Positions 16,361 through 26,568 of a stretch of 64,000 nucleotides of DNA are shown piece after piece. Made by a program: the position numbers and the translations under genes. How positions within the stretch are numbered: the first letter of the stretch is position 1; each line of letters opens with the position of its first letter. The stretch covers positions 1 through 64,000 of the forward strand of contig JAHBTK010000008.1 in NCBI GenBank assembly GCA_019638625.1. The letters run 5' to 3'. The notes under the pieces are model-generated. The model saw only the letters and a program-made list of their open reading frames with translations, was not told the DNA's origin and did not search any database. This stretch comes from Chitinophagaceae bacterium. Lineage in GTDB: Bacteria > Bacteroidota > Bacteroidia > Chitinophagales > Chitinophagaceae.

Positions 16361-18730
16361 TTAAAGGCTATATATCATCACATTTTGTAAGGGCAATTCT
16401 GGTTTGTCCGATATAATAATCAGTCTTAGCTGATCTGTTTCTACCGCATCTATCTGCTGAATTCTCTTTCTTCCTATGGTGCTGCCTGTTGCTACAGGTT
16501 TCCATTTGCCTGCTACCCATGTCTCCAGCGTATACGACCGCACGTGCTGTCCCCGGGCAATATCCTCTTCGAGTATCAACCAACCCAACTTCGATTTCTT
16601 TTTTAATTTTATGATGGTTTCTTTTTCCGCATCCACAGCAGCCAGCCTGACTATTTCGTTAGCAAAGGTTGTTTTAAGTTTTTTGCCAAAATCGGCCAGC
16701 CTTTGCTGTTCGGCTGGCACAATCAAACCACTGGTATCCGGGGTCATATTAATTAATAAATTAGCCCCTCTGCCGATAGATTCATGATATACTTTAGTCA
16801 AAACATCAACGCTTCGCAGTGTCTTGTCTGAGTCCGGGTACCAAAACCATTGGTCGCGGGTATGAATATTTGCTTCTGCCGGCAACCAGCCTGTGTTCTC
16901 TGGTCCTACCCAGTTGTCTGCCCAATTTTGCGGCGTTACTTCATTCATTAATGGATAAGCAGCCCACCCCTGCTCGCTACCAGACCAACGGACATCGGGT
17001 CTGGTTCCGCCCATTACCACAGCCTGCGGTTGCAGGTTATTCACCATCGTACGAATAGCATCTCCATAGCCAGTTCCCAATCGTTGCATCGTTGTAGCCT
17101 CCATAACATCCCAGCCAAATGGATCATAAGCACCATCAAACCATACATAATCGATCTGCCCATAGTTGGTTAGCAACTCCCGCAACTGTTCAATAAACTT
17201 TGTAAAATAACTGTTAATGTCTCCTACCAGTTTTCGTTTTCCCATAGGGTCGGGTGTACTGGTACATTGTTCATTTTTGTCTCCCCCCGATACATATAAG
17301 CCAGGCTTCACACCATACTTACGGCAGGCGGCTACAAACTCAGCTACCACATCTCCGGCACCATTCTTCCAGGGTGCGTTTTTTACTGAGTAGTCCGTTG
17401 TTTTAGTAGGCCACAAACAAAATCCGTTATGGTGTTTTGCAGTAAGTACTACATGTTTGGCACCAAATGAAGCCGCAGTTTTTACCCATTGTTCTGCATC
17501 AAGTTTTGTTGGGTTGAAAACGGCAGCAGCAGGAACCGTCATAAAATCAGAACCGGTATATGTAGCAGGTCCAAAATGGATGAACGCCCCTAATTGACGT
17601 TGTTGAAATTCCAGTTGTTGTGGTGTGGGTTTGTTGGTATGCCTGAAATGTTTAGATGCCGGATTACTATTTTCTTTAACACTTTTATCAGGAGCAATCA
17701 ATACCGGATTCCAATTGCCCTGATGTACCGGTGTTTTTTCAACCGATCCGAGATTTGTAAAAAAATGTGCCAATAAAGCTCCCGGCGTTCCATCGTAAGT
17801 TGCCCACTGTAAATCTCCCGCAGTCGTTTGGTCGCTGCCGGTAAAATAAAGAATGGTTTGCCCTTTATAGTAACACAATTCAACATCTGATGCATTACTT
17901 TCGGGAATTCCGGGATCTATTAACGGAATATTGCGAATGTACGGGTCGAACGTAACGAACGGTCTGCTGGCTGGCGCATCCTCCCAATTTATGAGATCTT
18001 TAGAACGGGCGATTCTTGTTTCGTACCCTATCTTAATATTCTCAAGATATAAAGTGTAATACCAGCCGCCTTCGTAATATAAAGCGGGTCCGCCTACATA
18101 TTTTTCTTTCCCATAGATGGCACCGGGAATTTCTTTCCAATTCAGAAGGTCAGTTGACTCAACATACCGAAAAGTGAAGGGCTTCCAGGTTGGATCGTTG
18201 GTTTCATACAGCAGAATAAACTTATCCTTTCCCCGGCATACGGCCGTATTGAAAAAAAACTCTTTGGCATTTGCCTTTAATACCGTTACAGGTTTACTCC
18301 AGTTCCTGAGGTCTGTAGAACTGGTCATTGTAATTTCCGTCATTTGGCGCCAGGGTTTCCCCTCACCGTAACTTCCGGCAAAAATATACACGCGGTTGTC
18401 ATGTACCAGTACGGTTCCAAATCCATGATTCTTCAGAGCAACCGAAATGAGTTTACCTGTTTCAACATCTCTGATTCTTATTTCATCTTCATGAAAATAA
18501 TCGCCGGGGTTTGCACCCTTTACATCCCAAAACCTTTGATTACTTTCCATTAGGTATAGCCGGTCGTTAAAAACAAATGGAGAAGTTTCTACCAGCGGAG
18601 AGCCCAAACGTCCCTGTTTAACAATGGGGTTTTGCCATACCTCCTGAGCATAAGAAGATACGAAACAGCATAACCAAAGTACAATACAATTTATTCTCCT
18701 AAATACCGCCAACCATTTACTGTAAACCAT
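16361..18730 (-). CDS. Two-domain secreted enzyme: GH43-like five-bladed propeller fused to GH29 alpha-L-fucosidase
   Basis: A 789-residue protein. I start at the ATG at 18730, which begins a normal signal peptide (ending near SSYAQE); an in-frame ATG 21 codons upstream would add a polar stretch before it. Residues 30-375 form a GH43-like propeller, with repeated blades such as SSTDLRNWSKPV and ARSKDLINWED. Residues 385 to about 700 are a GH29 alpha-L-fucosidase barrel: LGAFIHFGPATYTGSDF, VVLTAKHHNGFCLWPT, and YVWFDGAYD with the likely nucleophile Asp near residue 532. A small beta domain ends the protein. The GH43 catalytic carboxylates are not obvious, so the propeller may bind rather than cut. 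The gene at 23.7-24.6 kb encodes the same propeller alone. Confidence 0.87.
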   Translation of the reverse strand: MVYSKWLAVFRRINCIVLWLCCFVSSYAQEVWQNPIVKQGRLGSPLVETSPFVFNDRLYLMESNQRFWDVKGANPGDYFHEDEIRIRDVETGKLISVALKNHGFGTVLVHDNRVYIFAGSYGEGKPWRQMTEITMTSSTDLRNWSKPVTVLKANAKEFFFNTAVCRGKDKFILLYETNDPTWKPFTFRYVESTDLLNWKEIPGAIYGKEKYVGGPALYYEGGWYYTLYLENIKIGYETRIARSKDLINWEDAPASRPFVTFDPYIRNIPLIDPGIPESNASDVELCYYKGQTILYFTGSDQTTAGDLQWATYDGTPGALLAHFFTNLGSVEKTPVHQGNWNPVLIAPDKSVKENSNPASKHFRHTNKPTPQQLEFQQRQLGAFIHFGPATYTGSDFMTVPAAAVFNPTKLDAEQWVKTAASFGAKHVVLTAKHHNGFCLWPTKTTDYSVKNAPWKNGAGDVVAEFVAACRKYGVKPGLYVSGGDKNEQCTSTPDPMGKRKLVGDINSYFTKFIEQLRELLTNYGQIDYVWFDGAYDPFGWDVMEATTMQRLGTGYGDAIRTMVNNLQPQAVVMGGTRPDVRWSGSEQGWAAYPLMNEVTPQNWADNWVGPENTGWLPAEANIHTRDQWFWYPDSDKTLRSVDVLTKVYHESIGRGANLLINMTPDTSGLIVPAEQQRLADFGKKLKTTFANEIVRLAAVDAEKETIIKLKKKSKLGWLILEEDIARGQHVRSYTLETWVAGKWKPVATGSTIGRKRIQQIDAVETDQLRLIIISDKPELPLQNVMIYSL

Positions 18731-18839
18731 GATGTATATTTTTCTGTTTATTTCAATACCGGTAAAGTTCCTATTAAGATTGTAAGTTTTCAATAGAATA
18801 TCAACCGGGAAGGATGGACTATTCTATGACTATCTCAGA

Positions 18840-20978
18840 TTATTGCGTTACAACAAGTAGCATTTGCCAGGGTTCTACAAAAGGAATAATAAATTCCCTA
18901 TAAGGTCCATCTTGCTTTGATGACCTCAACACTGTTTCCTGACACTTCATATCAAATACCTTTACGATCTCCGCATCGGTTCGCAACATCAGCTTAATAT
19001 CCCTGGCTCCATCAAAACTTGCATTGGTAAAAGCTAACGATATATTTCCGTCGGACGGTTCTCTTACCCACAGGTTTGCTTTATGATAGGAATCAATGTA
19101 TCCGGGAAGAGTATTTTTTGAAAGCCAGCGAAATACAGCTTTCATTTGAGAAGATTTAGATTGCGTATGTACGGCATTCCATGGATAATACCCTGCTACA
19201 CAAATACGTCCGCCTAATTTATTTTCAAAGATGCCCATTGTACATTCTGAGACTAACTGTTTTCCATAGTCGACTAAACCCGATAACACTTCTGCTTTTT
19301 GATTCGTTTTTTCCAGCGTGTAGGCCTCACCTTTATAAACAGCCTGACGATTATCCCGCTCTGTGCCGGCATACCCCTGGTTCAGAGGATGATCATTCAA
19401 CCTTTCTGTTCTGTCTCTGTTTATAACATTAACTACTTTAAAGCCGGTCAGCTCGCCAAATCCTCTTCTGTTTAACTCTGTAAGCGCCTCGGCATCCATA
19501 TATACACCTCCCGACAACAACCCTTCTACTTCTTTTTGGGATAGGCCTACAACATCTCTTTTTTTAAGTTTTATCACTTTAGCCTTATCGGCAGCGTAAG
19601 AAGTGGGCAACCCAATTTCATCTATCTCGTAGCCCGCCAAATCCACTCCACCAGAAAACCAATTTCCGTCTAAAAGGTTTACAGTGCTAAAACTATTTTT
19701 ATTCCAAAAACTACTAACACCTTCTATTTTTTTTCTACCCAAATGCAAAGCCATCAGATCATAAAAAGGACGCATACTATGCAATTTTGCTATCAAAGGC
19801 TCATATTGACCTAAGGGTTCGTTGTTCATGGGTAACACATTAAATGCCGCCCCCGTGCATCCTGCTGCAATATGCGATGCGGCTTCAAGCGCTGTGATAT
19901 GAGCCGACTTCTTCAATCTTTGATAGGTGTAATTTTCTATTTCGGATTGAATAGATACTATATTTGTCGGCAATACCGACACCTGACGGCCTATATCATG
20001 CGACTTACCAGCCATTAATCCCGGAGTATCGTCCTGATAAAAACCGCCACCCGGTCTCCACAGAACAGGCACCTTATTTTTGCCAGCCAGCGTATTGGCC
20101 CAATTATCAAAATCATATCCTTCAAAAAAGCGATCCCCAGTCATAAAACCGATGGGTAAATTCGGATTCACAGCATGTACCTCCCCTTCAATTAATGCAA
20201 AAAGCCGTCTTACGGTATTTCTATTGTGCTGCAACCATGCATTCCGAAGAGACAACTTATCCGTTCCTTCATTTACAGCCCTTTTAAAGCTTTCCCTCGT
20301 ATACTTTGTCCCAAAATCTTTCTCAAAAATATTCAGGCAATTATTACAAAAACAGGTAAGGTAAACCGGTATATGTCCTGCCAGTCGAATATCATCATCT
20401 ATCCAGATATAGTCTGGCTTAGCCTGCGCCATCAACTTGTAAATATTCCGAATGTAGTGCTGATAATTTTTGTCATTGGGGCAGTACACCCCCTTGCTGA
20501 TACGACCCTCAATATCTGTTATATAGGTATAATTTCCTTTCAGCGAGTTTCCCAGATTCTCTTCATGATGCCCGATTGTACTAAGAATATTAATACCAGA
20601 ACGATAACCTTGCAACCGGGCGGTTTCCATTCTCTTTGCCAGAACTTCCATGCGGTCTTTAAATACATTCAGGGGCAAGGGAGGATGAGTTTCGGAAGTA
20701 AAAAAGGTGATTTCGTCCACAACACCCTTATATTGATTGAAAATATCCATCAGTTCAAGATATTTTTCCTGATTGAGAGAAAGCTCCGTTCCTATCCGAA
20801 AAGAAATAAAAGCTTTTTCTATCTCTTTACTCTCCTTAGATTGCCCCGACAACAAAACAGGTATAATATGCAACATGCATACCATTAGGCAGCAACAGAA
20901 ATTTCTTATTGAGGTGGTACACTTCAACCGAAATTGGTTATCGTCTCTCATCTTTCGCAGTTTTTTATTTTTGTTCAT
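18840..20978 (-). CDS. Putative TIM-barrel glycoside hydrolase (GHL/GH42-like), family unassigned
   Basis: A 712-residue protein with an N-terminal hydrophobic segment after about 25 polar residues (MVCMLHIIPVLLSGQS), so it is exported. The first half looks like a GH-A type barrel: ISFRIGTELSLNQ, DEITFFTSETHPPLP, DYIWIDDDIRL, then CFCNNCLNIFEKDFG, a cysteine-rich segment seen in GHL-type and GH42-like enzymes. LPIGFMTGDRFFEG and SEIENYTYQRLKKS follow; the second half has a trimerization-like domain (LLSGGVYMDAEAL) and a beta tail. I could not tie it to a named CAZy family. It is 14 bases after the GH95-like gene and 109 before the fusion gene. Confidence 0.65.
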   Translation of the reverse strand: MNKNKKLRKMRDDNQFRLKCTTSIRNFCCCLMVCMLHIIPVLLSGQSKESKEIEKAFISFRIGTELSLNQEKYLELMDIFNQYKGVVDEITFFTSETHPPLPLNVFKDRMEVLAKRMETARLQGYRSGINILSTIGHHEENLGNSLKGNYTYITDIEGRISKGVYCPNDKNYQHYIRNIYKLMAQAKPDYIWIDDDIRLAGHIPVYLTCFCNNCLNIFEKDFGTKYTRESFKRAVNEGTDKLSLRNAWLQHNRNTVRRLFALIEGEVHAVNPNLPIGFMTGDRFFEGYDFDNWANTLAGKNKVPVLWRPGGGFYQDDTPGLMAGKSHDIGRQVSVLPTNIVSIQSEIENYTYQRLKKSAHITALEAASHIAAGCTGAAFNVLPMNNEPLGQYEPLIAKLHSMRPFYDLMALHLGRKKIEGVSSFWNKNSFSTVNLLDGNWFSGGVDLAGYEIDEIGLPTSYAADKAKVIKLKKRDVVGLSQKEVEGLLSGGVYMDAEALTELNRRGFGELTGFKVVNVINRDRTERLNDHPLNQGYAGTERDNRQAVYKGEAYTLEKTNQKAEVLSGLVDYGKQLVSECTMGIFENKLGGRICVAGYYPWNAVHTQSKSSQMKAVFRWLSKNTLPGYIDSYHKANLWVREPSDGNISLAFTNASFDGARDIKLMLRTDAEIVKVFDMKCQETVLRSSKQDGPYREFIIPFVEPWQMLLVVTQ

Positions 20979-20992
20979 CAGGCAGCCATTAT

Positions 20993-23641
20993 CTAATACA
21001 TTCGGGGTAATCCTATTTTCGCTTTCCCCGAAGAATGTATTTTATATTCAGTTGCCTGTGCAGGATTCTCTACCTTTTGATCCCAAACCGGATTTACGCC
21101 GTCAGGCAATAAGAGTATTCTATCTCCCGTTTTACATGACAATTTAATGATGTCTTGCTGACGTCTGGACTTCTTTTTCTGAATATGAACATTGGCTGCG
21201 TTCCAGGGGTTTTTAATTTTACAGGAAAGCCCCCATGTACTTTTAATCTCAACCCAAAGCACTTCCCCACTTTTAATTTCGGCACTTACCAAAAAGCCAC
21301 CCGAAGCGTGTAAGGTGAACTGGGCGGTTTGATTACGGTGTGTAGCCGGGGCTATAACAATGAGATCATTGCAGCTTTGCATCAACGACTCATTCATGGC
21401 AGTTGCCAGTACGGACATTGACTCCATTGACATATGCCGGAAAGGCCACATAGGAAATAGAAACTTTGCTCCTGTTTTTGTATCTCTCACTTCGTTTGTT
21501 CTGAAAAACAGTTCAGCATCTTTATTAATCTCGCCTTCAAGCCCCCAATGCCCCCAGCCATTGGCATAGATCTGCCAGCGCGCCGGAAACACTTCCAATG
21601 CTTTCTGCAGCTCTTCCTTCATCCCCAACCTGGCCATGACGATGGGTGTGGGATCCCATCCGGTGATGCCGGGTCCATAACATAACATCGTTGTGCGCAT
21701 CAATTGCATGAGTGCCGGTTGCTGTTTTTCGGTTGCCACAGAAATTTTTCCGGAGGGAAATACCGGTGCGCTGGGTACTGTAGGAAAAATTCCGTCTAGG
21801 AGTTTCATGCCAAAATACTTTTCTTCGGGAACATACTGATAAGTTGCCAGCATCTTTTGTTCCTTAATACCCCAACCAGCCGCAGCTATTGCATTTGCAG
21901 GCAACACAGTTCCTTTAAAAAAGCCTTCTGAAATTACATTTTTACCATCGGCTTTCGGATCAATATTAGCCGGTAATTGGGCTGTAGGCATCGGCGCCAG
22001 ATGGTCTGCTATATCTTTCCACAATGCTGCGCCTGGGTGTTTAACACCCGCCGTCTGCAATGCCTCCAATGCCGTCCGGAACAAAACATCGGCGTATACC
22101 AACTCTGTAAGTCCATCTTTAAGCATAATCCAGCCTTCATAACCAGTACCTCCACGAGCATGATAGAAACCGTCTGTCTCTTTCTCAAATAATGTCTGAA
22201 AAAAAAGTGCTGCTTCTGTAATCACAGGAATCACCTGTTTTAACAGAAACGTCCTGTTGCCCGTATAACAATACTGCCGCCAGAAGTCCAAGGCTATTTC
22301 GGCTATCGGCGTATGATTATGGGATTCATTTAGCGAATTGTAGCCACGCCGTTCCGTAACGTCGGCAATAAATGCGCCGTCTACATTAAATAATTTTTGA
22401 GCATCGGCTTTTGCCTTTTCCAGAGACGTATACCTGAAATCAAGGTAAGGTACTATCAGATCATGGTGTCCTGCTGCATTGAGCGGCCAATACAATTGCT
22501 GTTGATTCCAATGAAAATAAAAGTTCCAGTTTTGAACATCTCTATTCCATGCCCACAAACCATTATTAAAACGTCCCGGGTATTTTCCGCCCTGACAACA
22601 TAAGGCATAATACATTGTCAGATGCCAGAGGTGATTGAGATATGGATCGCCATAATCCAAAAAACTGCGTAGCCAATATGTTTTCCATAACTCATCGTTC
22701 TTTTGTTTTATCTCTTCAAGCGACATCTGCCGGATGTGCTGCAACTCTCTTTTTGCAAGAGCAACACTATCGGTGGCAACAAGATTGGTAACAGTTACGG
22801 CTAAATGTACTTTTTTTTCCTGAGAATCAATTTTCACGACTCCTCTTCGAGAGTGTTCCCTGATATACTGACCTTCTAATGTAGCAGATATCACATGAAC
22901 TCCCGTTGTAAAAAACTGGTCTTTTAATTGCTGTGTAAGAAATATGCCATCCTCATCCACCGCTACAGATGTTCCTTTTGTTCCAATTTCTGCATCGCGA
23001 TTGATTTGAGCATACCAATGAGAAAAAGTGCGCGAACCAAAACGCTCGCTCATTACTTCAATAGGACAATCCTCTGTGTATTTTTTTTCGATGTCGAAAA
23101 AAAGTGTTCCTGAGATCCGATCAATAAAAAAATGAGCCGATATTTTTCCAAATGGAGAAGATGCACTTATTTTCGCCGTACCATCCGCAATAGAAAGTCT
23201 GCCGGAAAAATACTGAATAAACAAAGTGCTGAAAATCGGGTATTTCAAGTCTATTATCACCCTGCCTGCATGTCTTTGCGTCGTACTTATATCTTCCTGA
23301 TCCTTGTTCCAGTTGCCAAAAGCTCCAAAATCCGCATCCTCCCAATGATCCGATTTATTGAGTGCTATAATAATACGGGATTCCTCGCACCAGATTAACG
23401 CTGCAACATCGCCATTACCCAATGCGATACCCTGCAACGGATCAATAGGTGGCGAATCAAATACGACGTCATATTGTGACACCCTTCCCGGCCAGCCAAC
23501 CCTCCAACCGCCATTTTCGCAATCGTATGCCGAGTTTATCGGATTGTCTATATTTTCCTGTCCGAGGGAGAATGAAGGCAACGACTGCGCAACGAGAGAC
23601 ATACTCATTAAGCGCAAAACATTCCGGCGAGATGTTTTCAT
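20993..23641 (-). CDS. GH95-like (alpha/alpha)6-barrel glycosidase, probable alpha-L-fucosidase
   Basis: An 882-residue protein. The N-terminus SRRNVLRLMSMSLVAQS resembles a twin-arginine export signal. An N-terminal beta-sandwich follows with GIALGNGDVAALIWCEESR and LNKSDHWEDAD, then a linker and a six-hairpin barrel from about residue 340. The barrel carries PGRFNNGLWAWNRDVQNW and NQQQLYWPLNAAG, the arrangement typical of GH95-like enzymes, and RTTMLCYGPGITGW later. GH95 members release terminal alpha-1,2-linked fucose or galactose. The match is by layout and motifs only, so a related GH family is possible. It lies in the operon between the propeller gene and the GHL-like gene. Confidence 0.75.
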   Translation of the reverse strand: MKTSRRNVLRLMSMSLVAQSLPSFSLGQENIDNPINSAYDCENGGWRVGWPGRVSQYDVVFDSPPIDPLQGIALGNGDVAALIWCEESRIIIALNKSDHWEDADFGAFGNWNKDQEDISTTQRHAGRVIIDLKYPIFSTLFIQYFSGRLSIADGTAKISASSPFGKISAHFFIDRISGTLFFDIEKKYTEDCPIEVMSERFGSRTFSHWYAQINRDAEIGTKGTSVAVDEDGIFLTQQLKDQFFTTGVHVISATLEGQYIREHSRRGVVKIDSQEKKVHLAVTVTNLVATDSVALAKRELQHIRQMSLEEIKQKNDELWKTYWLRSFLDYGDPYLNHLWHLTMYYALCCQGGKYPGRFNNGLWAWNRDVQNWNFYFHWNQQQLYWPLNAAGHHDLIVPYLDFRYTSLEKAKADAQKLFNVDGAFIADVTERRGYNSLNESHNHTPIAEIALDFWRQYCYTGNRTFLLKQVIPVITEAALFFQTLFEKETDGFYHARGGTGYEGWIMLKDGLTELVYADVLFRTALEALQTAGVKHPGAALWKDIADHLAPMPTAQLPANIDPKADGKNVISEGFFKGTVLPANAIAAAGWGIKEQKMLATYQYVPEEKYFGMKLLDGIFPTVPSAPVFPSGKISVATEKQQPALMQLMRTTMLCYGPGITGWDPTPIVMARLGMKEELQKALEVFPARWQIYANGWGHWGLEGEINKDAELFFRTNEVRDTKTGAKFLFPMWPFRHMSMESMSVLATAMNESLMQSCNDLIVIAPATHRNQTAQFTLHASGGFLVSAEIKSGEVLWVEIKSTWGLSCKIKNPWNAANVHIQKKKSRRQQDIIKLSCKTGDRILLLPDGVNPVWDQKVENPAQATEYKIHSSGKAKIGLPRMY

Positions 23642-23650
23642 ACTACTATT

Positions 23651-24604
23651 TTATTCAATTGCAGATAGTTTTTCAAAGCTGTAATGGGGAGGAAAACAAG
23701 ATTCGAAAAAATGCTTCATACTACCATCATATAATGCCACCCTAGCGGTACCCCAGGTTTCCTGATCTCCTGTTGCATAAAAAAGGTAGGTTTTACCATC
23801 AATTTCTATCAGATCGACATCAGAATTATTAATCCCCTCTCCTTTATCAGCTTCCAGGATAGGATTGAACGGGCTCAGCTCCCAACTCCTCAGATCTCCC
23901 GACCGTGCAACATAAGAAATCCATCCTTTGTGACCAGTACGAGGCGCATGCAAATAAATAACATAGTACCATGGTGCGAAAAAACGAATGACGGGGCAAG
24001 CAGAATATTCCCTGTTTTGCCCGGTGAAAGAGAGCCCCTCAATTTTGTTCCAGGTTTTTAAGTCGGACGACCGGGCGAACTTAAAACAAAACTGTACAGG
24101 TTTATCAGATTCATAAGCCATCAGGTATCCTTCATCGTCTTTACAGACGGAAGAATTAAATAGATGTTCTCCCTCTACTGGACTAATAGCGACAGATTGC
24201 TGCCAGGTTTTAAGATCTGTTGAATAAAAATGGTTAATACCTGAGGACTTCATAATCTTTCCAAAATTCTGAAACTCCAATGCATATACGTGTATATCTT
24301 TTCCTTCGCTGTAGGCACTCACGAAAGAGTGCCCCTTACCAAACCGCGCTACTTCAATTCCGTTCTGTAAGTTTTCTATGTATAGATAAGCGTTCTCGCC
24401 TTTGGCATCTGCACCGCCGGGGCGATAGTTTGAAACCAATAGTAAACTGGAGTCAAAAAATACCGGTGTATTTTCCATTGGCGTCCTGTTTTCCTGCGGA
24501 AAGGAAAACGGTAATTTAACGAGAGTCGGTTTCTTTTGCGCCGTGCAAATATTTGACAGGAGGCAAAAAAGCAAAAACGGAATAACATTTTTTTGTTTCA
24601 TCAT
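23651..24604 (-). CDS. Secreted GH43-like five-bladed propeller protein
   Basis: A 317-residue exported protein (signal MMKQKNVIPFLLFCLLSNIC, then TAQKK). Blade motifs such as FYSTDLKTWQQSV, ARSSDLKTWNKIE and ARSGDLRSWELSP mark a GH32/GH43-like propeller. It is a paralogue of the N-terminal half of the fusion enzyme 5 kb downstream: SDVDLIEIDGKTYLFYATGDQ here matches SDVELCYYKGQTILYFTGSDQ there (each shown in part; identity is clear over DxDL and LYFxTGDQ positions). The usual GH43 aspartates are not evident, so whether it cuts a glycoside is open. It lies 9 bases before the GH95-like gene. Confidence 0.75.
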   Translation of the reverse strand: MMKQKNVIPFLLFCLLSNICTAQKKPTLVKLPFSFPQENRTPMENTPVFFDSSLLLVSNYRPGGADAKGENAYLYIENLQNGIEVARFGKGHSFVSAYSEGKDIHVYALEFQNFGKIMKSSGINHFYSTDLKTWQQSVAISPVEGEHLFNSSVCKDDEGYLMAYESDKPVQFCFKFARSSDLKTWNKIEGLSFTGQNREYSACPVIRFFAPWYYVIYLHAPRTGHKGWISYVARSGDLRSWELSPFNPILEADKGEGINNSDVDLIEIDGKTYLFYATGDQETWGTARVALYDGSMKHFFESCFPPHYSFEKLSAIE

Positions 24605-24615
24605 GTCTCAAATAT

Positions 24616-26568
24616 TTAAAAACCGGTTCTTAACCGTTGAAAAGTTGTTTCCTTAAAAATTAAAGAGTGGATAAATGTCCAGCAGTAAACCAGGTGTCCT
24701 TCGTAACCGGCGGTATTACCATCCCAGTCGTATACCTCTGCTCCTAATGGATAGTTATCGACAAAACCATTTTGAAAGGCTCCGCCATTGGGATAGACAC
24801 CGGTTGCTTGTCTATTAATCATGGCATTCAATATGGTATCAGCCTGCGCAGACATCCCAACCATATTTAAAGCATCTATTGTATAAGAAGCGTTACTAAC
24901 AGCACAACCTCCATTGAGAAACATCTTAAAATCGGTGTAGTGCTCCATATCTTTTTTCTGAACCGGTTTTATACAAATGGGAACACCCAGGTCAAACCGG
25001 TTAAATTCTGTCTTTCTTAACTCGTCCCAATATCGGGTCAGCATCTCTTTACCGGACTGCACATCAATAAGTCCATAAGAAACAGCCAAACTGGTAGGTA
25101 TATCAGAATGTATGTCATGCAATTCACCATCTCTGCTTTTCCACCACCCAAGCCAACCTGTCTCCTGATTGTAGAATGTTTTCAAAAATGCTGCCTTCAG
25201 ATTAACCGAAAGCATTTGATATTTTTTTTCCATTGTGGCATTGCCCAGCGTTTTATACAGGTCTGCCATACATTTATAGGCGCGATAGGACAGTATGTTG
25301 ACATAAGCATTTTTATGGCCGGAACTATATGCATCGAAGGCCATATCCGGATTTCGAGGTGGCCTGGTGTCACTATTGCCACTTTGTCTCGATTCAATCA
25401 GTCCATCATTGTCTATATCGCGCTGCTCCATGTAATCCGCTATCAATGCCAGATCCTTCAGTCGTTTATTAAGCCAGGCTGTATCTGAGCTTGTTTTCAC
25501 ATAAGCCCATGCTCCTATGATGAGCGAGGGATTGGCGTCCATTACAGTTTGGTGATGTCCGGGATTATATTCCTTATCCAATGGATCAGGATCTCCTTTG
25601 TCGTCTATGGTAGCTGGTATACCTCCCGCGGTATACCCTACCAAACCATAGTCTGTCGTCTTATTGTCAATAAAATACTCAACCGATTTCTTCAATATCT
25701 TTGCTATTGAAACGTCAGGCGCAATTTCGGGCATTAACAACACGGCATCTGCGAGCATATAAATTGTATTACTTACAGGATCGCTCAGCGCATTATTAGA
25801 CCAAACACCCACTACTTCTTTTCCGCCACCAGATGCACCACAACTTTGCTGAAGAAAATTAAACCATCCTCTCCTAACCAACTTCCACTTATCGAGATCG
25901 GAGTATCCGTTGGGAGCCGGCAGAATAAGTGGGGTGAATGTCAAATAGCTGATGTTGTTATTGTTTGGCACAGGTATTTCTACACTCATCTGAAGCAGCG
26001 CTTCTTTTCTATTTCCTTCAGTAAAACCGATAGTACGGCGGTTATCCGATCCTGTTACTAACATCTGCCCTATATCGGGTGCGCTAAGCACAATTGGTAA
26101 ATGAAATTTCTGATCCTCCAACCAGTTGCTGGATATGACCGAAGTAACCGTTTTACGGGGATTTAATGGCAAGACGAAAATAAGCTTATCAACCTCTGTA
26201 TTTATATCGCCTGTAAATTGAAAGGAAATATCCGAACCAATGCCTATTTTCCAAAAAAGGCTTTTGCCTGCCAATGTAAACCGGTATTCGACTGTCGTGT
26301 CTGAAGCGAATTTCAGATGAATGTCAGGGTTCAGTACCTTTCCATCTTTCATCAATTGTAATGCGGCCGGATTCCTAAGCAAGTTAATAGAGTCTCTGCC
26401 AGTACTTTCGGTATCCCAGCCAAGCTTAACAAGGCGGGCTGAATCTTTGTCAACTTCTATTTTAATTTGGGATAGTGCACTTGAAGCAGACAACACCACA
26501 GTTTTACCATGGCATCCAAAAAGTAACATGACGCCTGCAACAAGCAATAAAAAGATACAATTCCTCAT
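24616..26568 (-). CDS. Lipoprotein with six-hairpin glycosidase-like domain
   Basis: A 650-residue lipoprotein. I chose the ATG at 26568 because it gives a proper lipoprotein signal, MRNCIFLLLVAGVMLLFGC; an ATG 13 codons upstream would put a polar tail before it. The N-terminal 230 residues are beta-rich. The rest is a six-hairpin (alpha/alpha)6 domain with DANPSLIIGAWAYVK, DNDGLIESRQSGN, AGYEGHLVYCW and conserved acidic residues as in GH15/GH63/GH78-type barrels. Its family is not assignable by eye. As the first enzyme gene after SusCD it may be a surface lipoprotein that begins the breakdown of the glycan. Confidence 0.7.
   Translation of the reverse strand: MRNCIFLLLVAGVMLLFGCHGKTVVLSASSALSQIKIEVDKDSARLVKLGWDTESTGRDSINLLRNPAALQLMKDGKVLNPDIHLKFASDTTVEYRFTLAGKSLFWKIGIGSDISFQFTGDINTEVDKLIFVLPLNPRKTVTSVISSNWLEDQKFHLPIVLSAPDIGQMLVTGSDNRRTIGFTEGNRKEALLQMSVEIPVPNNNNISYLTFTPLILPAPNGYSDLDKWKLVRRGWFNFLQQSCGASGGGKEVVGVWSNNALSDPVSNTIYMLADAVLLMPEIAPDVSIAKILKKSVEYFIDNKTTDYGLVGYTAGGIPATIDDKGDPDPLDKEYNPGHHQTVMDANPSLIIGAWAYVKTSSDTAWLNKRLKDLALIADYMEQRDIDNDGLIESRQSGNSDTRPPRNPDMAFDAYSSGHKNAYVNILSYRAYKCMADLYKTLGNATMEKKYQMLSVNLKAAFLKTFYNQETGWLGWWKSRDGELHDIHSDIPTSLAVSYGLIDVQSGKEMLTRYWDELRKTEFNRFDLGVPICIKPVQKKDMEHYTDFKMFLNGGCAVSNASYTIDALNMVGMSAQADTILNAMINRQATGVYPNGGAFQNGFVDNYPLGAEVYDWDGNTAGYEGHLVYCWTFIHSLIFKETTFQRLRTGF

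Noticed and set aside
20226..20888. 220-codon plus-strand frame inside the GHL-like gene
   Set aside because: No domain or motif is visible and the opposite strand encodes a coherent exported enzyme with operon-like spacing.
23651..24604. Calling the propeller an alpha-L-arabinofuranosidase or xylosidase
   Set aside because: The propeller fold is clear, but I could not find the catalytic Asp/Asp/Glu set at the expected places.
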